From Chitinophagales bacterium (GTDB taxonomy: Bacteria > Bacteroidota > Bacteroidia > Chitinophagales > UBA10324), in contig JACCZV010000193.1 in assembly GCA_013695775.1 (NCBI GenBank), positions 1 through 6,557 of the forward strand: 6,557 nt of DNA, written 5' to 3'. Numbering within the stretch: the stretch's first letter is position 1; every line of letters begins with the position of its first letter. Positions 1 to 4,722 of the stretch are shown here, in pieces. Made by a program: the position numbers and the translations under genes. The notes below the pieces were generated by a model that saw only the letters and a program-made list of their open reading frames with translations, had not been told where the DNA came from and did no database searches.

Positions 1-258
1 GCATTGGTGATAGACGATGATGTGGTTTTTGGGGAGATTGAATCAATGGCCTATAGTGTTTCAGGCAAGCTGTTAAAGGAAGTAAATCTCTTTGATGTTT
101 ACAGAGATGAGAAATTTGGAAAGGGAAAAAAATCGTGTGCGCTTAGCTTTATTTTTCTAGATGAAAACAAAACACTGACGGATTCGGAAGTAGATGGCGC
201 CATTGACAAATTGATAGATAATTTTCAATCACAACTGAAGGCAACAGTCCGAAGCTGA
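1..258 (+). CDS. pheT: Phenylalanine--tRNA ligase beta subunit, C-terminal end (5' truncated by window)
   Basis: Frame 1 is open from the first base to a TGA at 256-258, giving the last 85 residues of a longer protein. The segment matches the C-terminal ferredoxin-fold anticodon-binding (FDX-ACB) domain of bacterial PheT. Visible hallmarks are DDDVVFGEIE, then LLKEVNLFDVYRDE, a GKGKKSCALSFIF strand and the closing TLTDSEVDGAIDKLI helix. In the family, PheT pairs with PheS as a cytosolic alpha2-beta2 enzyme that charges tRNA-Phe; this domain contacts the tRNA, while catalysis lies in PheS and editing lies further upstream in PheT, outside the window. The next gene starts one base after the stop, so the two are probably co-transcribed and may be translationally coupled. 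The true start is not in the window; the internal TTG at 4 is not a real start. Confidence 0.93.
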   Translation, partial: ALVIDDDVVFGEIESMAYSVSGKLLKEVNLFDVYRDEKFGKGKKSCALSFIFLDENKTLTDSEVDGAIDKLIDNFQSQLKATVRS

Positions 259-259
259 A

Positions 260-556
260 ATGAATGAACTGATTAAACAAGCCGACGAACTCATTGGGAA
301 GATTAACCGGCTACTTGACCGAAACGACAAACTCTCTGCCGACCTCCTCGAACGGGATGAAAGAATACGGGCACTGCAGGAAGAGATCCGTGGCAAATCC
401 GATCGTCTCCGACTGTTGCAGGAAGAGATGAACTCCGTAAAGCTGGCAGGCAGCATTCATGTGGGTGAAATGGATGTGAAGGAGTTTAAGAGAAAGCTAA
501 ATGAGTATCTGAGAGAAATAGACCGATGCATTCTTAAGTTGTCTGCAGAGGGATAA
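260..556 (+). CDS. Small coiled-coil protein between pheT and zapA, function unknown
   Basis: This is a 98-residue, highly charged protein with an ATG start one base after the pheT stop. Residues about 3-60 are rich in E, K, R, D, L and I with leucine/isoleucine heptad-like spacing (ELIGKINRLLDRNDKLSADL, then RIRALQEEIRGKSDRL), predicting one long alpha-helical coiled coil. After a short break (GSIHVGEMD, about residues 65-73) comes a second amphipathic helix (EFKRKLNEYLREIDRCILKL). There is no signal peptide or membrane segment, so it is likely cytosolic. I do not recognise a named family. Short coiled-coil proteins next to zapA are common in Bacteroidota, and by size and predicted shape a ZapB-like divisome partner of ZapA is conceivable. 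That is inference from position and composition, not from a diagnostic motif. Confidence 0.8.
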   Translation: MNELIKQADELIGKINRLLDRNDKLSADLLERDERIRALQEEIRGKSDRLRLLQEEMNSVKLAGSIHVGEMDVKEFKRKLNEYLREIDRCILKLSAEG

Positions 557-574
557 GTCTCTTCCTCTTTTTTT
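547..574 (+). terminator. Intrinsic-terminator-like hairpin overlapping the stop of the coiled-coil gene
   Basis: AGAGGGA (547-553) can pair with TTCCTCT (562-568), including one G-U pair and an 8-base loop, and the stem runs directly into seven T residues (568-574). The stem includes the last bases before the TAA at 554-556. If functional, it would end or attenuate transcription from pheT before zapA. The stem is short, so partial read-through is likely. Confidence 0.45.
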
Positions 575-652
575 GCTTCATTAAAGGTGTGTTATGCTGT
601 TACTTCCCTGAGATGAAAAAGATTATTAAGTCAATATTCAAATTATTTATCT

Positions 653-949
653 GTGAGTGAAACTATCAGCATCAACGTTACCATAGGCGACCGGATGTAT
701 CCTCTGAAAATCCGCGCTGAAGATCAGCTCATGGTTAGAAAAGCTGAGCAGCTAATCAATCAGAAATACGGCGATTTTCAACTGCGCTTTTCCGGGCAGG
801 AGAAGCTTGATTATCTCGCAATGAGTGCATTAATGAACGTCGTAGATCTGATGAAGGAACATAGTGAGTCAGACGGGGCTGCATCTATGGTTAAAGAAAA
901 GCTTTTAAAAGCATCTCAGCTTATAGCCGACGGATTGCGAAAAGTATAA
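653..949 (+). CDS. zapA: Cell division protein ZapA
   Basis: This 98-residue protein matches the ZapA family in length and pattern. An N-terminal beta strand (ISINVTIGDRMYPLKI, residues about 5-20) precedes a helix with MVRKAEQLINQKYGDFQ, then the QEKLDYLAMSALMNVVDLM helix (about 49-67) and a C-terminal coiled-coil segment. In the family ZapA is a cytosolic dimer or tetramer that binds and cross-links FtsZ protofilaments at mid-cell. The start is GTG at 653. Nearby upstream ATGs (594 and 613) are out of frame, and the GTG places the first strand where family members begin. No Shine-Dalgarno sequence precedes it; the upstream bases are AT-rich. It lies 96 bases after the coiled-coil gene and 201 bases before rny in the same direction. 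A 15-codon reading frame (613-660) overlaps its start. Confidence 0.9.
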   Translation: MSETISINVTIGDRMYPLKIRAEDQLMVRKAEQLINQKYGDFQLRFSGQEKLDYLAMSALMNVVDLMKEHSESDGAASMVKEKLLKASQLIADGLRKV

Positions 950-992
950 GGTTCCTCTGCACTTCTTATCTCTATTATTTCATAGAAAAAAA

Positions 993-1021
993 CCATGGTG
1001 CCTTGTGTTCCTCCGTGTTGC
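993..1021 (+). repeat. Degenerate GTG-periodic short repeat of a type scattered in many genomes
   Basis: The stretch shows spaced GTG units (GGTGCCTTGTG, then TTCCTCCGTG). In reverse complement it reads like the ACACGGAGGAACACAAGG-type sequence often found in intergenic DNA of Bacteroidota and other phyla, commonly near GxxExxY-type genes. No such gene is present here. The family assignment is from memory of the sequence style; there is only one copy in the window. Confidence 0.3.
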
Positions 1022-1049
1022 AATCATTAACTCCGCATTCAAAAATTTA

Positions 1050-1057
1050 TAATTTTG
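1050..1057 (+). promoter_or_regulatory. Possible Bacteroidota -7 promoter box for rny
   Basis: TAATTTTG exactly fits the Bacteroidota sigma-A -7 consensus TAnnTTTG and sits in an AT-rich tract. A start about 6 bases downstream would give rny a leader of roughly 85-90 bases. The matching -33 TTG is missing at the usual distance of about 19-21 bases; the nearest TTG (1018-1020) is 29 bases upstream. This is therefore a half-site only. Confidence 0.3.
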
Positions 1058-1150
1058 TATGAATTCTCCCCGTTAAGGGATAGCCGCTCTTGATGGTTTG
1101 TCCTGTTTAAGCATTTTGAATCATGTTATCCAAAGCAAAACTCCTCATTT

Positions 1151-2725
1151 ATGGAATCTTCAACTCTTTATATCATAATTTCTGCCATTGCCTTAATCAT
1201 GCTGGGCCTTGGTCTTCTGATAGGTAAATTTACTTTCGGTAAATCATCAAAAAAAGAACGCGAACTGGCGGAGATTGAAGCCCAAAAAATAATTTCAGAC
1301 GCAAAGATTCAATCGGAAACAATAAAAAAAGATAAGCTGCTTGAGGCTAAAGAGGAGATTTTGAAGCAGAAGACTGAATTCGGGCAGGAAGTGCTTCAGA
1401 AAACGAAAATGTCGGAGCAGAATGAACAACGATTTCGCTCAAAGGAACAGGCACTTAATCAAAAGATGGAGGGTTTCCAGCGAAAGGAACAAGAGCTTGA
1501 ATCAATCAAACAAAACCTGAACCGTCAGCTTGAGCTCTTATCGGTTAAAAAATCGGAATTAGACAAAGTACAGGAGGAGCACATTCAAAAGCTGGAAAAG
1601 ATTGCCAGGCTAACCGAGTCGGAGGCCAGGGAACAGCTTATACAGAATTTGAAGGAGACAGCACGGTCGGAGGCGATGGGATATATTAAAGAGATTCTCG
1701 ATGAGGCAAAGATCAAAGCAAATAAAGAGGCAAAGAAGATTGTTATTCAAACCATTCAGCGTGTAGCCGCCGAACATGCTATTGAGAATTCAGTATCCGT
1801 ATTTCATATTGAAAATGATGACATAAAGGGCCAGATCATTGGCCGTGAGGGAAGAAATATCCGCGCACTGGAGGCTGCCACAGGCGTGGAGATTATAGTT
1901 GATGACACACCCGAAACCATCGTCATCTCCGGATTCGACCCGGTTCGGAGAGAGATTGCGCGCCTGGCACTGCAGCGGTTAGTGACTGATGGGCGTATTC
2001 ATCCTGCTCGAATTGAAGAATCTGTGGAGAAGACGAAAAAGCAAATGGAAGAGCATATTGTAGAAATTGGGGAACGTACTGTAATTGAGCTTGGCATTCA
2101 CGGAATGCATGCCGAATTAATCAGGATGGTAGGCCGAATGAGATTTCGTTCTTCTTATGGTCAAAACTTATTGCAGCACTCAAAAGAAGTAGCAAACCTC
2201 TGCTCTATCATGGCAGCTGAACTGGGAATGAACCCAAAGCTTGCCAAGCGCGCCGGGCTGCTGCACGACATAGGGAAGGTACCTGATGAGGAATCAGAGC
2301 TGAGCCATGCACTCCTGGGTATGAAGCTCGCAGAAAAATTTAATGAACACCCCGCAATCATCAACGCTATAGGCGCCCACCACGATGAGGTAGAGATGAT
2401 GTATGTGATTTCACCGATTGTTCAATCCTGTGATGCCATATCCGGTGCACGCCCCGGAGCAAGGCGCGAGATGATGCAGCAGTACCTCAAAAGGCTTAAA
2501 GAGCTTGAAAACCTTGCTATGAGCCATGATGGGGTGGAGAAAGCCTATGCCATACAGGCCGGCCGTGAATTAAGAGTGATCGTTGAAGCCGAAAAAATTG
2601 GAGACAAGCAAGCTGAGGAATTGTCGTTCTCTCTTTCTCAGAAGATCCAGAACGAAATGACTTACCCGGGTCAGATTAAGGTAACGGTGATTAGGGAGAA
2701 GAGGGCAGTAAGCTTTGCAAAGTGA
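1151..2725 (+). CDS. rny: Ribonuclease Y, membrane-anchored endoribonuclease
   Basis: This 524-residue protein has the full RNase Y architecture, close to the roughly 520 residues of the Bacillus enzyme. Residues about 6-25 form one N-terminal membrane anchor. Residues about 33-200 are a long charged coiled coil. A KH RNA-binding domain follows, with GREG at 231-234 and TPETIVISGFDPVRREIA after it. The metal-dependent HD phosphohydrolase domain has H343 (LLQHSKEVA), the H372-D373 pair in LLHDIGK, H410-H411-D412 (AHHDE) and D428. The C-terminal region ends in QIKVTVIREKRAV. In the family it cleaves single-stranded AU-rich mRNA at the inner membrane face and starts mRNA turnover. All expected catalytic residues are present. 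The ATG at 1151 is chosen because it directly precedes the anchor. There is no Shine-Dalgarno sequence. It is the last gene of the rightward block and faces a convergent gene. Confidence 0.97.
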   Translation: MESSTLYIIISAIALIMLGLGLLIGKFTFGKSSKKERELAEIEAQKIISDAKIQSETIKKDKLLEAKEEILKQKTEFGQEVLQKTKMSEQNEQRFRSKEQALNQKMEGFQRKEQELESIKQNLNRQLELLSVKKSELDKVQEEHIQKLEKIARLTESEAREQLIQNLKETARSEAMGYIKEILDEAKIKANKEAKKIVIQTIQRVAAEHAIENSVSVFHIENDDIKGQIIGREGRNIRALEAATGVEIIVDDTPETIVISGFDPVRREIARLALQRLVTDGRIHPARIEESVEKTKKQMEEHIVEIGERTVIELGIHGMHAELIRMVGRMRFRSSYGQNLLQHSKEVANLCSIMAAELGMNPKLAKRAGLLHDIGKVPDEESELSHALLGMKLAEKFNEHPAIINAIGAHHDEVEMMYVISPIVQSCDAISGARPGARREMMQQYLKRLKELENLAMSHDGVEKAYAIQAGRELRVIVEAEKIGDKQAEELSFSLSQKIQNEMTYPGQIKVTVIREKRAVSFAK

Positions 2726-2757
2726 TCAATATTTATTGCCTACCGGGAAGACTTAAA

Positions 2758-2784
2758 AGGGACAGAACCCTACGAACTGTCCCT
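2758..2784 (+). terminator. Perfect 8-bp hairpin AGGGACAG/CTGTCCCT downstream of rny
   Basis: AGGGACAG (2758-2765) pairs perfectly with CTGTCCCT (2777-2784) around an 11-base loop, 33 bases after the rny stop. It could end or stabilise the rny transcript. The nearest T-run (2802-2809 region) is about 17 bases beyond the stem, which is too far for a classical intrinsic terminator. GGGACAG palindromes also resemble REP-like elements mobilised by IS200/IS605-related (RAYT) transposases, so a repeat identity is an alternative. Confidence 0.45.
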
Positions 2785-2842
2785 AATGATTCTTACAATG
2801 TTGTTTTTTGTGAAGAATTAACCACTAAATACGAATTAAAAC

Positions 2843-2902
2843 GCAATTAGATATGTGCCTGTAAAAAATTATCACACGCAGCTGTTTAAACTAATTGCAC
2901 AT
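2843..2902. repeat. Two overlapping, mutually competing inverted repeats
   Basis: GCAATTAG (2843-2850) is an exact inverted repeat of CTAATTGC (2891-2898), and ATGTGC (2853-2858) of GCACAT (2897-2902). The right arms overlap, so both stems cannot form completely at once. The 32-40 base spacing argues against a simple terminator. No function can be assigned. Confidence 0.4.
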
Positions 2903-2911
2903 CGTCTATTC

Positions 2912-2949
2912 CAATGGCAGTTTGCAGCGGCCATTGACTCTTTTTGTTT
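2912..2949 (+). terminator. Intrinsic-terminator-like hairpin followed by a T-rich tract
   Basis: CAATGGC (2912-2918) pairs perfectly with GCCATTG (2930-2936) around an 11-base loop. A T-rich stretch (2941-2949, interrupted by one G) follows after four bases. The orientation suits a rightward transcript. It lies about 190 bases beyond the rny stop, so it would be a distal terminator for rny or the end of an unseen small RNA. The T-rich tract lies within the hutU-tail repeat. Confidence 0.45.
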
Positions 2950-2990
2950 AACCGTTCTTCCAATCCAACCGAAAATTGCGAGCCTTAGCC
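2937..2990 (-). pseudogene. Imperfect copy (A) of the hutU 3' end
   Basis: Bases 2955-2990 align with 4686-4722 at the hutU C-terminus with 3 mismatches and one missing base, about 33 of 37 columns. The flank 2937-2954 aligns with 4668-4685 in 13 of 18 positions. Read leftward it encodes ARNFRLD, matching ARSFRLD of HutU. A one-base deletion then shifts the frame; restoring that base gives DLEERL as in HutU, but the stop is lost. No similarity is visible beyond 2990. It therefore looks like a decayed fragment of the gene end, in direct orientation to copy B. Confidence 0.6.
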
Positions 2991-3002
2991 ATTAGTCTGA
3001 TG

Positions 3003-3057
3003 GCATAAATAACCATGTTAACAGAACACTTTTACCAAAGTTCTAAGCTATTTATGC
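3003..3057 (-). terminator. Long stem-loop just downstream of the membrane-protein gene
   Basis: GCATAAATA (3003-3011) is a perfect 9-base inverted repeat of TATTTATGC (3049-3057). A second stem nests inside: AGAA (3023-3026) with TTCT (3041-3044) and CTTT (3029-3032) with AAAG (3037-3040), around a 4-base loop. The structure begins 12 bases past the stop of the leftward gene, a typical place for transcript 3' end processing or termination. It lacks a following T-run in that direction, so a factor-dependent or stabilising role is more likely than an intrinsic terminator. Confidence 0.4.
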
Positions 3058-3069
3058 AGCACACCTTTG

Positions 3070-4518
3070 TTACTTCTGATAAAATACAATGGGTAAATCA
3101 GTTATTCCCCATTCATAAATCATTTGTCTGATGAATATGGATTTACTGGGGTCTTCAATTTTCTGCCATGAAAAGAAATTAGATGAGTATGGCAGCAGTA
3201 TCACTGTGTCAGTTTTTGCATTTGCAAGCACCTGAAGGTTTAACTCTTGCTCTTCCCGCGTGTTCCTGATAGGGAAATTCTGAAGCCAGGAAATCAATAG
3301 CATGATCAACGTAGTAATCAATAAGGGAATTCTGAATTTGATCTTATCAGATTGAAGAAGAAACAGAGTGCCTGATATAATTACCACAATCAGGAAAATG
3401 GTAAAGGGCATGGTAACATCATATCTTAGTATATCGGGTCGGTAATGCCGATAGCCTCCTAACGGTAGAAGCAGCAAATACATTAAAATCATTATTCCTA
3501 TAACGATAATAACCCGAAATTCTTCAGTTTTTAATATAACCCTGTGAAATCTTCTTAAATAGATAAACTGCATTATTACCAGAGCATACCAAAATGGAAG
3601 ACCATAGTGAAAAAAGTAACTTGGTGCCCTGCTCAACATTAACTTATATCTGTCAAAAACTAATATGGAAGTTATATTTTCACTATTAAACCTTCCAATA
3701 TAAAAAGCATAAGCCCACATAATCAGGAAAGCCGGTAACATGCCAAGGACCGGTAACGGCATTTTCTTAATCCGTCTAAAAAAATCATAAAGGTGAAATT
3801 CAGGGTTTGTTGGCAAGCTTTTAAGGTAGAATAAAGCTAGCAAAACGCCACTCAGAAAAATACCAAGAACAGGAATAAGTGGTCCGGAGAAAATAAGAAA
3901 CAATCCAATAATCAGAGAAATGGTAACAGCCACTGCAGGCATGGCCTTTGACAGAAAAAAAGAACGAAAGAAAGGATAAAAAAAAAGCATTAACAAAGCC
4001 AAAGGAAAACCATAAAAAGCTGTATAGGTAACCGATAGATCAATGATTGCAGCATTCGCATACCAGTGATTTAATTGAAAAAACGGAAATGCTAAAACAC
4101 AACTGATCAAAAAAAATTTTAACGAAAAGCTCCTATGCATATTGGCATAAAGGGCAATCATCACTACCATCAGCCAGTGGCAAAACCATTGAAAAAGAGC
4201 TGAAGTGAGAAAAAGCGACTGAATATCGTCAGAAGAAAATTTTTTAATTAAGAAATATCCATCATGAAAAAGCGTGTATAATGTCCAATGACAAAACCAT
4301 CGTCCTGCTCCTCCATATGTCTCTCCTTTTAAAATTGCATGAAGACCGAAGGGATCGGTGAGAGCTAAAGTATACGTAGGAAGCGGCAATACTATACTTA
4401 TTACATCCCCGTCAATATATGTCACCAAATATTGTTTGAAGGAAATTATCATTGCCACACCGATAAGTGATAAAAGACTTATCACCCCCAGGAAACTTTT
4501 CACACGTTTGTTAGTCAT
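3070..4518 (-). CDS. Polytopic integral membrane protein, function unknown
   Basis: With the ATG at 4516-4518 this is a 482-residue protein. A TTG nine codons upstream (4545) is also open, but it adds only VGLNFRFA and is less likely. I count about 10-11 hydrophobic segments: roughly 7-27, 102-124, 133-155, 159-182, 194-212, 214-233, 253-274, 304-321, 335-354, 369-388 and 396-412. A soluble tail of about 65 residues follows. Between segments 1 and 2 lies a loop of about 75 residues holding YIDGDV and GGAGRWFCHW. A distinctive PLGGYRHYRPDILRYD motif lies near residues 352-367. One helix, a long loop with acidic residues, then many helices recalls GT-C-type glycosyltransferases, but no diagnostic motif supports that. 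It lies 155 bases downstream of hutU on the same strand. It is visibly more AT-rich than hutU and is bracketed by repeats of the hutU end, which suggests a separate origin. Confidence 0.85.
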   Translation of the reverse strand: MTNKRVKSFLGVISLLSLIGVAMIISFKQYLVTYIDGDVISIVLPLPTYTLALTDPFGLHAILKGETYGGAGRWFCHWTLYTLFHDGYFLIKKFSSDDIQSLFLTSALFQWFCHWLMVVMIALYANMHRSFSLKFFLISCVLAFPFFQLNHWYANAAIIDLSVTYTAFYGFPLALLMLFFYPFFRSFFLSKAMPAVAVTISLIIGLFLIFSGPLIPVLGIFLSGVLLALFYLKSLPTNPEFHLYDFFRRIKKMPLPVLGMLPAFLIMWAYAFYIGRFNSENITSILVFDRYKLMLSRAPSYFFHYGLPFWYALVIMQFIYLRRFHRVILKTEEFRVIIVIGIMILMYLLLLPLGGYRHYRPDILRYDVTMPFTIFLIVVIISGTLFLLQSDKIKFRIPLLITTLIMLLISWLQNFPIRNTREEQELNLQVLANAKTDTVILLPYSSNFFSWQKIEDPSKSIFIRQMIYEWGITDLPIVFYQK

Positions 4519-4609
4519 GGCAAACCTGAAGTTAAGTCCGACCAATTAAGGATAATCATTCTGAAGATATATCTGGATATGCATTTTTATCTGCATGCAA
4601 TCGGGTTAC

Positions 4610-4628
4610 ATCCGCGGTCGCGTCGGAT
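4610..4628. other. Short GC-rich hairpin between hutU and the membrane-protein gene
   Basis: ATCCG (4610-4614) pairs with CGGAT (4624-4628); with one bulged T at 4623, two more C-G pairs can form around a GTCG loop. No T-run follows on either strand, so it is not a standard terminator. It falls near the start of the inferred leader of the membrane-protein gene and could affect that transcript. Confidence 0.3.
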
Positions 4629-4629
4629 T

Positions 4630-4637
4630 CAAATCTA
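4630..4637 (-). promoter_or_regulatory. Possible -7 box of a promoter for the membrane-protein gene
   Basis: On the minus strand this reads TAGATTTG, an exact fit to the Bacteroidota -7 consensus TAnnTTTG. It lies in the gap after hutU and would start a transcript near 4624, leaving a leader of about 105 bases before the ATG at 4518. No TTG is present at the usual -33 distance, so support is partial. If real, the gene is transcribed independently of hutU. Confidence 0.35.
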
Positions 4638-4667
4638 CAAGGAGTATATAAACTCAGGTGATACTTC

Positions 4668-4722
4668 ACTCTCTTATTTTAATCTTTCTTCCAAATCCAA
4701 CCGAAAACTGCGAGCCGTATCC
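4668..4722 (-). repeat. hutU 3' end, copy B of the direct repeat
   Basis: This is the intact partner of the fragment at 2937-2990. It covers the last codons of hutU (ARSFRLDLEERLK region), its TAA stop and about six bases of 3' flank. The two copies are in the same orientation and are separated by about 1.68 kb that contains the membrane-protein gene. Confidence 0.6.

Larger units (their letters stand above)
2726..3069. other. Gene-free convergent intergenic region rich in dyad symmetries
   Basis: The 344 bases between the rny stop and the stop of the leftward membrane-protein gene hold no credible coding sequence. They contain four separate inverted repeats (2758-2784, 2843-2902, 2912-2936 and 3003-3057) and an imperfect copy of the hutU 3' end (2937-2990). 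Convergent gaps normally carry terminators, but this one is longer and more structured than needed. A decayed gene, a small RNA or insertion debris are all possible. Confidence 0.6.

Noticed and set aside
229..456. Minus-strand open frame opposite the coiled-coil gene
   Set aside because: It is a serine/arginine-rich low-complexity translation produced by the antisense of a lysine/glutamate-rich coiled coil, with no family resemblance.
2161..2364. Minus-strand open frame inside rny
   Set aside because: It lies fully antisense to the conserved HD domain of RNase Y and has no recognisable features.
4519..4545. TTG start at 4545 for the membrane protein
   Set aside because: The ATG at 4518 directly precedes the basic segment and first membrane helix; the nine extra residues add nothing recognisable.
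4358..4549. Plus-strand open frame over the start of the membrane-protein gene
   Set aside because: It is antisense to the first membrane segment and loop of the real gene, with no independent coding support.
4579..4596. ATGCA/TGCAT inverted repeat upstream of the membrane gene
   Set aside because: Only a 5-bp AT-rich stem with an 8-base loop; expected by chance in such DNA.
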